Assembly (NCBI GenBank): GCA_029856055.1 | Contig: JAHQWF010000002.1 | Location: 1-34,301 of the forward strand | Direction: 5' to 3' | From: Candidatus Njordarchaeota archaeon | GTDB taxonomy: Archaea > Asgardarchaeota > Njordarchaeia > Njordarchaeales > Njordarchaeaceae | Length of the DNA: 34,301 bases | Part shown: piece after piece, positions 8,158 to 17,915 of the stretch | How the letters are laid out: the number at the start of each line of letters is the position of its first letter | How positions within the stretch are numbered: position 1 is the first letter of the stretch | Notes under the pieces: generated by a model | The model's input: only the letters and a program-made list of their open reading frames with translations | Databases searched by the model: none | What the model was told of the DNA's origin: nothing | Translations under genes and position numbers: made by a program

Positions 8158-9677
8158 TTATAGGTACTCCCATACACTAGCTTCCTTATAACTCCATACT
8201 ATTGACTTAGTAGTTGTTAATTGATCAATACTATAACCGATGCCTTCTCTACCTACTCCTGATTTTTTAACTCCGCCAAATGAGTAATAACCGATTCCGT
8301 GCCTTGGGTAATCATTTATAAGACACTACCAACCTCTAAATATCTGATAGCTTTTCTTACTTTAGCGTCATCATATCCAAATACACTGGCATCTAAGCCG
8401 TACGGTGTTATATTAGCTATTTCTATAGCTTCATCGCTATTTCTTGCTTTTACTATTAGGGTTAGTGGTCCAAATATATCCTCGTTAATTGCTTTAAGAT
8501 CATGAAGAATTTCTTTTTGAGTTTCGATCAATGTCACTTCATGATAGTTCGCTCTTCTATTTCCTCCAACAAGTATTCTTCCACCTTTAGCGACAGCATC
8601 TTTGATTGCATTCTCGATTTTTATCACTGCTTCCTCCGTTATTAATGGCCCTAGGTCATTTGATTTGTCTCTCGTGTCTCCAAGCTTATATTTCTTTATC
8701 TCTTTTATTAACTTTTCTTTGAATTCATCATAAACTGTTTCTTCAACAGCAATAATTCTTATTGCATCGCATCTCTGTCCTGAAAAACTAACTACTCCTT
8801 TCGCTATTCTCTTCGCTGCTAATTCAATATCTGCATCCGAGAATACTATTGCAGGATCTTTCCCACTTAACTCCATGTGATACGTCTTTATTCCACCTAA
8901 TTCTATTATTTTCTGCCCAACTTCAGTACTCCCAGTGAAGGTTACCGCACTAACCTTTGAGCTTCTAACAATTAAACTAGCATCTCTTCCTGGTACAGGT
9001 AGGACTGCGAATGTTTTTTGGGAAATCCAACCTCTTCTAAAACTTTAGCAAGCATGATAGCTGCTAGAGGAGTTAAAGTTGATGGCTTTAATATGACAGC
9101 ATTTCCTGCTAACATAGCAGGTATTATCTTTGTTGCAGATGTGAATAAGGGATAATTAAATGGAGAAATAGCTAAAACGACACCGAGCGGCTCCTTTTTT
9201 ACGACAGCTTCTGTTTCGAAAGTTTCATGACTCCAGTCTCCAGGAATATATTCACCCATTATCCTTCTGGCATCTAAAACAACTTTTTCTAACCTTTCAA
9301 TAGTAGCTTTAACCTCGCCTTCAGCATTCTTATAGGGTTTCCCAGCATCAAGAATTAATGCTTCTATAAACTCATCTTTATAATCTCTAATTATTTCAGC
9401 AGCTTTCATGAAATACTCTACTCTTTTCTCTCCCGGTAGATTCCTTATCTTCCGTCAAAAGAGACTCTATCAATTGTATCGTTTATTTCATTACTTGATA
9501 ACTTGTGAACACGAGCTATTATATCCCCATTAATAGGGCTGAAATCATTTATTGTTTCACTAGATTTTGACCAAGAACCAGCCAAATAAGCTTTAAACAC
9601 TGGAATACCATCAGAATCGATATCAAAAATGCCCCTAAAAATTCCTTATCTAGAATTTCAACTAATTCGCTATTCAT
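8158..9677 (-). pseudogene. gapN: Non-phosphorylating glyceraldehyde-3-phosphate dehydrogenase remnant (frameshifted)
   Basis: Read leftward in successive frames, this is a full-length aldehyde dehydrogenase that matches Thermoproteus tenax GapN segment by segment: VFKAYLAGSWS, PGEKRVEYFMKAAEII, GEYIPGDWSHETFETEAVV, PFNYPLF, FTGSTEVG, MELSGKDPAIVF, GQRCDAIR (catalytic Cys) and GIGYYSFGGVKKSGVGREG. The frame changes near 9640, 9450, 9010 (an A-run) and 8320, so no intact product is possible. The original ATG (9675-9677) keeps a GAGG 8 bp upstream. GapN takes GAP to 3-phosphoglycerate without making ATP. Catalytic residues survive, so decay is recent or some shifts are assembly errors; the neighbouring AOR gene is intact. 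Two open stretches (8316-8876 and 8972-9409) are only parts of it. Confidence 0.9.
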
Positions 9678-9875
9678 TATAAAGACCTCACTATTATTGA
9701 TTAAAAAATAACTATGTTATATTATAAAAATCTATGCTTAAAAGCAACTTAATTTTAATTTATTCAAATCTGAGAGACCTATAGAAGGTGTGATTCTGAG
9801 TTTAAATATCGTCTATTTTTAAAATGCGTTTAAATATTAAATAATTTTATTTATAATGAGAGAGAGTGATTTCCA
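9678..9875 (+). promoter_or_regulatory. Divergent spacer with TATA-like element for the membrane protein gene
   Basis: About 200 bp, AT-rich. A TATA-like TTTAAATATT lies near 9829-9838, some 40 bp before ATG 9876, and a weak GAGTGAT ribosome site at 9864-9870. I see no RNA gene or repeat. Confidence 0.4.
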
Positions 9876-12152
9876 ATGATATTCTTGTATATTTTTATAC
9901 CTCTAATCATACTAGGTATCCCATTCCTTTATAGTTATAAGAGGCTAAGGCCTTTTTACGGTGTTAAGGCTCTTGGTATAGCATTCTTCTACATAGTTAT
10001 ATTCCTAATTTATCTTTGGAACTACATAACATTATTAATTATTGGTGGTGAACTAATCTTACCTATTTCTATAATACTTCTGCGAATGTTTTTTGTATTG
10101 CCCTGGGTAATTGTTTTACTTTACATATCAAAGATATTTTGTGATATAATAGAGCGACCAGCTAGCTTTAATTACTTCTCTATAGTTCGTTTAGGATCCC
10201 ATTTGAGAACTAACTTTATGCATGTGGCTTTCTTCTATAACTTATTGTTTATTTTGTTTTTCGCCGTCCTTTATTTGCCGCGATCTCTAACTGTTCCATA
10301 TTTAGAAATCCTTGTAGAGACAATATATATCCTTGGATTCTTTCTAGTATTCATAGGCATGTTTTTCTTAATAGGCACTTACGTATCCCATCTCACTCAA
10401 AAGCAATTGATTTATCTCGTAAGCTTCCTAGTTTCATATTTTGTATTAATAGGTATAATTAGCTCAATCGGCATCGCTGGTGCAACGCTAGAAGGATCTA
10501 TATTCATTATTATCCCACTGTTAACCGCTATAATTTTATACTTTAAGCTCACTGGAGGATTAGAGGTCAGTATTAATCGTATACATTCAAGAGCAGTCAT
10601 GTTATCTATGGTAATTATTTTAGCTATGTTGGGGCAGAGTTTTCAACCATTCGAGTTAAGAGGTAAAGCTGACAATGCGTGGAATAGTGGCTTAGAATTC
10701 ACAATTGATATAAATGCTACTGAGTTTCCAATAGATCTCTATAATATTAGGCTGGTGGATAGAGATTTGGCGAGGGATTTTGCAATGTCGTATCGCTTAC
10801 CTAGGATCGGTAACTTCCAGCTTAGAGTTGGTTATGAATATGAGAATATAGGTTTAATAGATGGGAAACCTGCTTGGATTCTTCCAGTTTATTACTCTTT
10901 TTCATATACAAGTGAGATAAATTATATTGTTGGTTACCTTTACATTCATCTGGATACACCAACGTTCGAGTCTATGAAATTTATTGAGAAAAAAATGACT
11001 GTTGCTCCAGGCCTATATGGTTCCCATGACATCGATTTCTTTGTTAAGAAAGTTGTACCAGATGGATTGATAGGAGAGTTCTATTTAATAGACCCAAGTC
11101 CAGCAACATCTAGTCCTGCATGGGTCGTGTTGATAGACAGGTATTCACCTTGGGGAATTAGGGAACCTTATAAAGTTTTGATTATTGGATCTGATGGAGA
11201 CTATAAGCTTTATGATTGGTACGCAGCAAATGGAATTGTCCCGCAATTAGTATCTAGATATGCTCTCGAGTCAATCATAGTTAATGTTGGCTCCACCTTT
11301 AGAGATAATAAGAAGGATTATTTTGCTAAAGGTTTTATATGGATACCTGCATCACAAGATGTCCAGGAGGTATTAGAGGAAGAGTTCTACCAGACTTCAC
11401 ATCATTTCTTATTAAATCACACATTTGGCAGGGATTTCTACTTGGCAGTGAGGACTACTGGAGGAGAAGAATCTGTAGCTGTTTGGATACTAATAAATTC
11501 AACCCTTAGATTATTCGACCTGAGATTTTACAGAGGTATAGGCGGGGTTATAAGGGGGGTCAATACGCCTAGTATTGCTTTAGATGCTATAGAAAAACTT
11601 CTCAGTGAAAAGCTTTCATACGCTGCTTCAGTAAGATATCCAAAGCTATATAAGGTTGAGGTATTTGGATATACATTCTTGATATGGGTAGCTCTAGTTG
11701 CTCAGAAACTACCTGGTGCAGATAAACCCCTAGGGGTAGCTTGGGTTGATGCTTCTAATCCACGTATACTTGGATTAGTTCAATATGTTTATGGTGAATC
11801 ACATGACATATTTATGGATAGGCTATTCGAGAATATAGAGGCATCTTATAAAGGATGGCTTGGAGGCAATCTCACTACTCTAACTACAGCTTACATTAAT
11901 GGAACAGTTATAAGGAAGGACTGGGCCCTTCTCCAACCAGATAACGAGTATGCTATAATAATGAGCATTCTTAATGAGACTGGAGAAATGCTAACTGTGG
12001 TAGTTTTAGAGACTAAGGTAGCAACAAAACAAGATTTTTACAACGCTGTCTTAGCTAAGGAAGGTGATCGCGTCGAGATAAATGCTAGATGGGATATTGA
12101 TTTACAAGCATGGGTAGCATACACCGTTAAGTTATATCCACAGACACCATAG
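9876..12152 (+). CDS. Large membrane protein with extracytoplasmic domain, unknown function
   Basis: A 758-residue protein I do not recognise. The first 260 or so residues form about eight hydrophobic segments. The remaining 500 or so are soluble, beginning SFQPFELRGKADNAW and rich in aromatic residues and beta-like stretches. They contain several N-glycosylation sequons (NAT, NHT, NST, NLT, NGT, NET), so they probably face outside. There is no ATPase, transporter or protease motif I can name. It is monocistronic, with an 8-bp gap to a convergent second membrane protein gene. A cell-surface or envelope role is the most that can be inferred. Confidence 0.8.
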   Translation: MIFLYIFIPLIILGIPFLYSYKRLRPFYGVKALGIAFFYIVIFLIYLWNYITLLIIGGELILPISIILLRMFFVLPWVIVLLYISKIFCDIIERPASFNYFSIVRLGSHLRTNFMHVAFFYNLLFILFFAVLYLPRSLTVPYLEILVETIYILGFFLVFIGMFFLIGTYVSHLTQKQLIYLVSFLVSYFVLIGIISSIGIAGATLEGSIFIIIPLLTAIILYFKLTGGLEVSINRIHSRAVMLSMVIILAMLGQSFQPFELRGKADNAWNSGLEFTIDINATEFPIDLYNIRLVDRDLARDFAMSYRLPRIGNFQLRVGYEYENIGLIDGKPAWILPVYYSFSYTSEINYIVGYLYIHLDTPTFESMKFIEKKMTVAPGLYGSHDIDFFVKKVVPDGLIGEFYLIDPSPATSSPAWVVLIDRYSPWGIREPYKVLIIGSDGDYKLYDWYAANGIVPQLVSRYALESIIVNVGSTFRDNKKDYFAKGFIWIPASQDVQEVLEEEFYQTSHHFLLNHTFGRDFYLAVRTTGGEESVAVWILINSTLRLFDLRFYRGIGGVIRGVNTPSIALDAIEKLLSEKLSYAASVRYPKLYKVEVFGYTFLIWVALVAQKLPGADKPLGVAWVDASNPRILGLVQYVYGESHDIFMDRLFENIEASYKGWLGGNLTTLTTAYINGTVIRKDWALLQPDNEYAIIMSILNETGEMLTVVVLETKVATKQDFYNAVLAKEGDRVEINARWDIDLQAWVAYTVKLYPQTP

Positions 12153-12159
12153 ATTTAAT

Positions 12160-13278
12160 TTATGGAAGTATACAGCTTAATATCTCACTTATTTCTTTTT
12201 CTACTTCTTTTCTAATCTCGTCATCTATTATTATTACCCCTATCTCAAATATTTTGCTTAGTTCAGCTCTCTCTTCTATTGATTTCTTGACATTTATTAA
12301 GAATAGTTTGAGTAGTTTTGATATGTTAGGATGATATTTCTCCACAGTTACAGATACACCTATATTATAGATTGACTCCATAACTATAACATGCTTTTTT
12401 GTGACGATGTAATTAACTTCTGTTTTTATTATTTCATCAGATAAATGCTGAAGTGCAGTTAATAAGTTACTTAATAGGTCTAAAGATTTCCTCTCAACTG
12501 TATAATTCTTTATGTATATTGGCAGTCCGCTGTTTATATCATACACAACGAAATAGTATGTGTTATAAGCGTTAACTAGGTAGAATCCGGGTCTCCAAAT
12601 AGTTAACATAGCTATGGAAAGGAAATATATAGTGAATGAAGAACTTATTATGCTTCTAAATTCATAATAAAGCGTTAGATTTATGAAGCAGAGAATTAAA
12701 ATCGCTACAGGAATGAAGTTTAATACACTAAAGAAACCAAAAATATGTATTATTTGTCTGTAAATGCCGGAATAGAATTTTCTTTTCCCCTTTAGATAAA
12801 TCATCATTCCAAAATATCCCGATATTCCATCTGTTAAAATCATGTATGTTAATAAGTGATGTGTAATGATGATATCTAACCGGATTTCTTCACCAAGGTA
12901 GACGTACATTATTCCTAAAGAACTGTAATAATACATATTATAGCCCATTAGAAACGCTATTATCCCAAGTATAATTGAGTTGAGATGCCCCTCATACATA
13001 TCTTCGAAAAATATTGCGCTCAGAAACATGATGAGAAGTAGCAAGATAAGGTATATTTTGAATAATATTACATTTAAATTAATATTTTTTGAGAAGTATA
13101 TTGATCTTTTCAATAAAGATAAGGACATTCCGTTAATTAATATTAGACCTAACAAGAACGCGGTTCTAACATTGAGTATCTTAGATTGAGATATCAGTTT
13201 TAAAAGAGATATCGTGATTAATAATATAGTTGTTATATCTCGAATGTTGCTTACTATTATGCTAGCGATATTATGCAT
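12160..13278 (-). CDS. Polytopic membrane protein, unknown function
   Basis: A 372-residue protein with about eight to nine hydrophobic segments over the first 250 residues and a C-terminal cytoplasmic-looking domain of about 110 residues, rich in Lys and Glu (VKKSIEERAELSKIFE, then DDEIRKEVEKEISEIL). No family recognised. The start is secure: GGAGGT stands 8 bp before ATG 13278. It converges with the larger membrane protein gene; base composition and codon use do not look foreign. Confidence 0.75.
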   Translation of the reverse strand: MHNIASIIVSNIRDITTILLITISLLKLISQSKILNVRTAFLLGLILINGMSLSLLKRSIYFSKNINLNVILFKIYLILLLLIMFLSAIFFEDMYEGHLNSIILGIIAFLMGYNMYYYSSLGIMYVYLGEEIRLDIIITHHLLTYMILTDGISGYFGMMIYLKGKRKFYSGIYRQIIHIFGFFSVLNFIPVAILILCFINLTLYYEFRSIISSSFTIYFLSIAMLTIWRPGFYLVNAYNTYYFVVYDINSGLPIYIKNYTVERKSLDLLSNLLTALQHLSDEIIKTEVNYIVTKKHVIVMESIYNIGVSVTVEKYHPNISKLLKLFLINVKKSIEERAELSKIFEIGVIIIDDEIRKEVEKEISEILSCILP

Positions 13279-13435
13279 GTTACTGGACCTCCATACGTTC
13301 TGGTTAGAAATAATTTGTCCTATATTTTTAAGTTTATTTCACTAGCAACTTTACGGAACATACACCTCCTTATCCAGTAGTTAATTTCTCCTATGTTTCT
13401 AAGAATATTTTTCTTTTTACTTAGATAAAATATTA

Positions 13436-13492
13436 AAATATATACATTTTGCTTTGAAGAATATTAAAATAAGTAATATTTGGCCAGAGGTG
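13436..13492 (+). promoter_or_regulatory. Promoter and ribosome site of the DapA-family gene
   Basis: A TATA-like AAAATATATAC at 13436-13446 and a strong GAGGTG at 13487-13492, six bp before ATG 13499. The ribosome site decides the start against the in-frame TTG at 13454. Confidence 0.55.
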
Positions 13493-13498
13493 TTTAAA

Positions 13499-14392
13499 AT
13501 GTTTAAAGGAGTTATTGTACCTATGATAACGCCTTTTAATAACGATTTCTCAATAGATTTTGATGGATTAAAATGGTTAACGAAATATCTCGTTGATAAT
13601 GGAGTTAATGGACTGTTCCCATACTCTACAACGGGCGAATTTGTTCACTTGAAGCCCGAAGAAGGAGTAGAAATAGTTCAAACTGTTTTAGATAGTGCTA
13701 GAAATAATGTTAAAATAATTCCTGGAATAAGTGCAAATACCACTCTAGATTGCATTGAGTTGGGTAAAAAGATGGAGGATCTTGGTGTAGATGGTGTTAT
13801 CGCTACTCCACCATTTTTCTTTAAACTTAATGAAAAACAGCTTTTTGAGCATTTTTCTTTAATTGCTCAGAAATTATCTTTACCCATAATTGTGTACAAT
13901 ATTCCTTCTTTAACTGGCAATCATATTCCCGTAAGTGTATATGAGAAACTTGCTAAGGAGTATAGCAATATATCTGGTGCCAAAGTTACTTATGATAGTG
14001 CATCATATTTACATGACCTTATATTAACGATGAAATCTATTAGAAAAGACTTCTCAATACTCACGGGTTTAGATAACATGTTTCTTTACACATTAATAAT
14101 GGGTGGTGATGGAGGGATAATGGCTTGTGCGAACTTTGCTCCCCAAATACATGTTGAGCTATATAAAGCATTCCTATCGAGAAATTATGATGAGGCCTTT
14201 GAACTACATCGTAAACTATCGAAGCTTGTAAAGGTTTATTCTATTGCTTCTTCTTTCCCATCAGCAATAAAAACTGTACACAAGATTCTAGGTAACCCGA
14301 TCAAACCAGTTTCAAGACCACCAATAACTACAGAACCTACTGAAGTAGAGTCAAAAATTAAGAAACTTTTACTGGATTTAAAATTAATTTAA
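13499..14392 (+). CDS. DapA/NanA-family aldolase (class I, Schiff-base)
   Basis: A 297-residue TIM-barrel lyase of the dihydrodipicolinate synthase/N-acetylneuraminate lyase family. It has VPMITPF at the start, STTGEF (43-48), catalytic Tyr133 in VYNIP and Schiff-base Lys162 in SGAKVTYD, positions close to those of E. coli DapA. Archaeal members include DapA and 2-keto-3-deoxygluconate aldolase. No lysine-biosynthesis genes are nearby, while a sugar dehydrogenase and PTS genes follow, so a sugar-acid aldolase role is more likely (inference). Reading from TTG 13454 would add 15 poorly conserved residues. Confidence 0.88.
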   Translation: MFKGVIVPMITPFNNDFSIDFDGLKWLTKYLVDNGVNGLFPYSTTGEFVHLKPEEGVEIVQTVLDSARNNVKIIPGISANTTLDCIELGKKMEDLGVDGVIATPPFFFKLNEKQLFEHFSLIAQKLSLPIIVYNIPSLTGNHIPVSVYEKLAKEYSNISGAKVTYDSASYLHDLILTMKSIRKDFSILTGLDNMFLYTLIMGGDGGIMACANFAPQIHVELYKAFLSRNYDEAFELHRKLSKLVKVYSIASSFPSAIKTVHKILGNPIKPVSRPPITTEPTEVESKIKKLLLDLKLI

Positions 14393-14470
14393 TTTTATTC
14401 TCTCACTTTACTTATTTTTGATAGAAAATTAAATTAGCCAGCTTTTTCTGCATTTAATTTGATTATATTA

Positions 14471-14487
14471 TTTAAAACTATATATAC
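14471..14487 (+). promoter_or_regulatory. TATA promoter of the secreted-protein gene
   Basis: TTTAAAACTATATATAC, a strong BRE/TATA match, ends 63 bp before ATG 14550. The core AAACTATATATAC recurs exactly at 19119-19131, also 63 bp before the preferred EIIC-EIID start, which suggests co-regulation or a shared strong promoter type. AAGGT near 14538 is the ribosome site. Confidence 0.6.
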
Positions 14488-14549
14488 ATAAAAAATATAG
14501 TTTATAAGAAATGATTTAAATGAAAATATCATAAAATAAGGTAACTGCT

Positions 14550-15305
14550 ATGCAGTTATCTGTTTTTTCATCAAGGAAAAAAATGATCATCATCTTTATC
14601 TTAATTATTCTAATAAGCTCAGGATTAACTATAATTTACTCAATTAAATCAGATGAATGTAGATTCGAGATATATTTAAGAAATAGTAGAGGTCAACCAA
14701 TTGAAGGCGCGATCACTACTATATGGATATGGTACCCAGGTTTACCATCTAAGTTAGTTGCTATTGCAAAAAGCGATTCTAAAGGAGTTGTGGGATTTAA
14801 GGTAAGTTGGAGTAAATTACTTGGAGTATGGATGGATAGGTATAAGAAGGGGATGAGGGAAGAAATAGGATTAATTGTAAATATCTATGATAAAGAAAAT
14901 AGTACTGTTACTACTAAAGTGATTCCTATTACGGTCAAGATGAATAGCCCAGGTATGTTGAGAAAAACATTGATAATAAAGAATTCCGTGAAAATACCTA
15001 GGCAAAATAAGTTCAAGGGACAAAATAATAAAAATAGATTAGCTTATTATACACCTATAGTTGAGGAGTCTAAAGAGTATAGAAGAAGGACAAACCTAGC
15101 TTATGTCAAGACAGATTCTAATACTGTAGCTTGGCTCGACTATTGCATTGCTAATGGTGATAAAACTAGGGTAAGACTTTTATTTGGTTACACATACAGC
15201 GATTATACTATCATAAGTGATGAAACTATTTATGTATGTAAACATGAAATAAAGAAAACTGTATCGGCATTCGCAGATAGGTCGAGTACTGCATGGTATC
15301 AATGA
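14550..15305 (+). CDS. Secreted/membrane-anchored protein, N-terminal part (possible frameshifted gene)
   Basis: A 251-residue protein with a positively charged start and one hydrophobic segment (about 12-32), that is a signal peptide or anchor, followed by an Ig-like segment typical of carboxypeptidase-regulatory folds (RGQPIEGAITTIW). It ends abruptly at a TGA (15303-15305), and an open frame in the next register continues from there. Adding one A at 15300-15302 (CAATG to CAAATG) would join both into one secreted protein of about 430 residues. The spot is therefore either a recent frameshift, an assembly error, or two genes coupled by an ATGA overlap. The function is unknown; no enzyme motif was seen. 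Confidence 0.7.
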   Translation: MQLSVFSSRKKMIIIFILIILISSGLTIIYSIKSDECRFEIYLRNSRGQPIEGAITTIWIWYPGLPSKLVAIAKSDSKGVVGFKVSWSKLLGVWMDRYKKGMREEIGLIVNIYDKENSTVTTKVIPITVKMNSPGMLRKTLIIKNSVKIPRQNKFKGQNNKNRLAYYTPIVEESKEYRRRTNLAYVKTDSNTVAWLDYCIANGDKTRVRLLFGYTYSDYTIISDETIYVCKHEIKKTVSAFADRSSTAWYQ

Positions 15306-15832
15306 TTATGACGACTAAATATGAGATAATTGGTTATTATTGGCAGGACGAAGACGGTAATTTAGTTTTAATGTATAGGGAATTTAGATTATGGGCATTT
15401 GACTTTGATATAAATAGTCTCTCAGGTAGTAAGGGTGATAATCCAGCTTGGGGAGATTACGGTTATAAGCTAGTGAAAAGCGGTGTTGGCAAGGGATTTG
15501 AGGCGGGAGACCGAGCATTTATCTTAAACCACCTCAATTTAGATATAAATTATAAGAAATTACTGGATCTTCCGATATCTAATTTAATCTATAGTGTTTT
15601 GCTTCCTAAGTTAGATGAGTATGGATTCTCATCATCCTTTGCACCATCGATACATATAATTATTGATTATTTTTACTGGATGCAAAGTTACGCGCAATGG
15701 GAAATTTGGGGTAAGGAAGGATACAGGATTTATGCTTATGGACGGTATGTATCTGTTCATGGTACTTGCTTCATGGCTGTAGACATTGAGTCTTCTCCTC
15801 TGCCACCTTCTGGTGGAGGTATAGAGATGTAG
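15302..15832 (+). CDS. Secreted protein, C-terminal part (second frame)
   Basis: About 176 residues starting at the ATG that overlaps the preceding TGA by ATGA; an in-frame ATG at 15293 is also possible. It has no signal peptide of its own, is rich in Tyr and Trp, and ends in a Pro/Gly tail (SPLPPSGGG), all of which fits an extracellular domain of the protein encoded upstream better than a separate cytoplasmic protein. No good ribosome site precedes it. Family unknown. Confidence 0.6.
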   Translation: MIMTTKYEIIGYYWQDEDGNLVLMYREFRLWAFDFDINSLSGSKGDNPAWGDYGYKLVKSGVGKGFEAGDRAFILNHLNLDINYKKLLDLPISNLIYSVLLPKLDEYGFSSSFAPSIHIIIDYFYWMQSYAQWEIWGKEGYRIYAYGRYVSVHGTCFMAVDIESSPLPPSGGGIEM

Positions 15833-15847
15833 CTTTTAATGCCTTTA

Positions 15848-16258
15848 TTAATGTTTTGTTTTCATTTCTATTGCTTTCATTATTAGAATGGACCATACTT
15901 CAGCTGCTTTTTTGGATGGGTGCGCGATCCCTAGTGAATCGAGTTCTCCTACTTGAAACATGGCGTTATGTTTCATCCCTTTTTTACCTTTCCATCTAAT
16001 TCTTAAGTTATTTAGCATGTGTAGTGTAGCTAATTCTATTCTTTCAATGGGAATCATTATCCTAATTTTCTTAATTCTCATGAATTTTCCCTCGAATAAA
16101 AGTACTTGTTTCTTTTTATCTAGAACGAGTACACCGAAGTATTTTGGTATTATTTTTGGCTTTATCTTACCATCTGGTAGTTCATCAAATCTGCTTACTA
16201 ACCAAGCTTTACTAACTATCTGTGGGAGTGTATGAAGTATTTTATCATATATATCCAT
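15848..16258 (-). CDS. Small conserved-looking protein, unknown function
   Basis: A 136-residue soluble, basic protein with no membrane segment. The middle alternates strands (FGVLVLDKKKQVLLFEG, then IRIMIPIERIELATL) in a way that suggests a PH-like or other beta fold, but I cannot assign it. It is the last gene of the leftward EIIB-dehydrogenase group, 14 bp after the dehydrogenase stop, so it is probably co-transcribed with sugar genes. Confidence 0.7.
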   Translation of the reverse strand: MDIYDKILHTLPQIVSKAWLVSRFDELPDGKIKPKIIPKYFGVLVLDKKKQVLLFEGKFMRIKKIRIMIPIERIELATLHMLNNLRIRWKGKKGMKHNAMFQVGELDSLGIAHPSKKAAEVWSILIMKAIEMKTKH

Positions 16259-16272
16259 TTCTAATCCCTAAT

Positions 16273-17397
16273 TCAAAGAGGAAGCTTAACCCATTCTTTC
16301 TTTTCAGCGGATATATACGCAGCTTCAAGGATCTCTTGTGCTTTCAGAGCATCATAGAAATTAGGTTTTGCATCTCGCTTCTCTAGAATAGCTTTAAAGA
16401 ATTCGTGCATCAGTGGAACGAACAGATATCCCCAGCCTGAAACTGATTTGCTTGGAGGCCAAAGCGCGTTCTTCCACGGCTTTAGTACTATTCTTTTTAA
16501 TCCTGGAATATCATCGTCGGTTAGGTAAATATAGATCTCAAACGGATTATCCAGATAGAATCTAATCATTCCTTTTGATCCGTGGATCTCGACTCTATCT
16601 AACTCCTGAAAACCAAGTCCAAACCTTGTGGCTTCAATTGATCCAATAGCTTTATTCTTAAATGCGACAAGCATGATTGTTGCGTCATCTACATCCACTA
16701 TGTCTCTGCCACCATTCTTAGTCTTACGTTCCTTAATAAAGATTCTCGATACAGCAGATACCTCAGATACATCATCAACAAGATACCTTGCTAAATCTAT
16801 TAAATGTATCCCTATGTCAGCTAAAGCTCCACCCCCAGCTATCTCTTTCTTCATCCTCCATTCAATAGGTAAATCTGGATTAACGAATCTAGAGTGAGCC
16901 ACCACGGCTCTATAGTGATATAATTCACCTAGTTTACCAGACTCAATTAGCTCTTTAGCAAATATAACTGATGGCATAAACCTCATTACTAATGCTGTCG
17001 AATTAACTATTCTTGATTCCTTCACTTTCTCGTACATTCTTCTCGCTTGCTCGTAATTCAATCCTAATGGCTTTTCACATAGGACATGGATGCCTTTCTC
17101 AGCAGCCTCAATAACTGGTTCCTCGTGAAATGCATTAGCTGTTGTTACACTTATAGCGTTCGTGGTACCATCATTAATGATTTTTCTCCAGTCATCTGTC
17201 ACGTATCTGAATCCGAATCTATGTTTCAATCTTTCAGCTTTTGATACTGTTCTGTTATACACCCCATTCAGCTCGATTATTTCTGGATCTAAATCATCAA
17301 AAGAAAATGTGACTGCTTTTGCGGCCCATGCATGAACAAAACCGATACCTCCAGCTCCTATTAAACTGAAGTAGATTTTTGATGATGAATTAACCAA
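16273..17397 (-). CDS. Gfo/Idh/MocA-family NAD(P)-dependent sugar dehydrogenase
   Basis: A 374-residue oxidoreductase with a Rossmann GAGGIG at 14-19, the catalytic CEKPLG near 103-108 and GGGALADIGIHLIDLARY with the active-site Asp/His pair. Members oxidise sugars, sugar phosphates or inositols using NAD(P). It starts with TTG, confirmed by GGAGG seven bases upstream. It lies 14 bp after PTS EIIB and in the same direction, so a substrate delivered by the PTS, or its metabolite, is likely (inference). The specific sugar cannot be read. Confidence 0.9.
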   Translation of the reverse strand: MVNSSSKIYFSLIGAGGIGFVHAWAAKAVTFSFDDLDPEIIELNGVYNRTVSKAERLKHRFGFRYVTDDWRKIINDGTTNAISVTTANAFHEEPVIEAAEKGIHVLCEKPLGLNYEQARRMYEKVKESRIVNSTALVMRFMPSVIFAKELIESGKLGELYHYRAVVAHSRFVNPDLPIEWRMKKEIAGGGALADIGIHLIDLARYLVDDVSEVSAVSRIFIKERKTKNGGRDIVDVDDATIMLVAFKNKAIGSIEATRFGLGFQELDRVEIHGSKGMIRFYLDNPFEIYIYLTDDDIPGLKRIVLKPWKNALWPPSKSVSGWGYLFVPLMHEFFKAILEKRDAKPNFYDALKAQEILEAAYISAEKKEWVKLPL

Positions 17398-17411
17398 TTA
17401 TTTCCCTCCTA

Positions 17412-17915
17412 TTATAGGAGCTTCTTATCCTTTAGAAGCTTCATTACATCCTGTGGTCTTGATGGGAAGTCCGGTAATTGCTGATACCACACCTTAACTC
17501 CCATCTCAACCATCTTCTTAATTGCCTCAACATCTTCTGGCGAGACGGAAGCGGTCTTAGCTATCTGCGTTCTTCCCTGCCTAAAAGCCATTTGGCCTAG
17601 ATTAACTGAATCTACTTTAGCTCCTTCTTCGATTAATTTTAATGCGTCTACGCAATTCGCAACTAGAATTAGAACTCTCTTGTTATCGTTTTTACCTTGT
17701 TCTTCCTGAATTTTCTTTATTGCTTCTTCAATTGTGTAGACCTCGACGTTTGATCCTGGTGGCGCCAGTGATTTCTGAAGTTGTTTAATCACTGGATTTT
17801 TCGCGACGGCATCATTAGCAACCCAAATCTCATTAGCATTAGCAAGCTTTACCCAAGCAGCAGTGACTTGGCCGTGAACGTATCTATCATCCACTCTCAA
17901 AAGAGCTATCTTCAT
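17412..17915 (-). CDS. PTS mannose-family EIIB component
   Basis: A 167-residue EIIB of the mannose/fructose/sorbose PTS family. The signature RVDDRYVHGQV carries the phosphorylated His14, and VNLGQMAFRQGRTQI is the conserved later segment. It accepts phosphate from EIIA and passes it to sugar entering through EIIC/EIID. GGTGA stands six bases before ATG 17915. It is transcribed away from the other PTS genes and leads the group with the dehydrogenase. PTS proteins are uncommon in archaea and the mannose family especially so in Thermoproteota. Confidence 0.94.
   Translation of the reverse strand: MKIALLRVDDRYVHGQVTAAWVKLANANEIWVANDAVAKNPVIKQLQKSLAPPGSNVEVYTIEEAIKKIQEEQGKNDNKRVLILVANCVDALKLIEEGAKVDSVNLGQMAFRQGRTQIAKTASVSPEDVEAIKKMVEMGVKVWYQQLPDFPSRPQDVMKLLKDKKLL

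Noticed and set aside
8316..9409. Two separate aldehyde dehydrogenase genes
   Set aside because: The pieces are successive parts of one GapN in different frames; the first lacks the active site and the second lacks the N-terminus.
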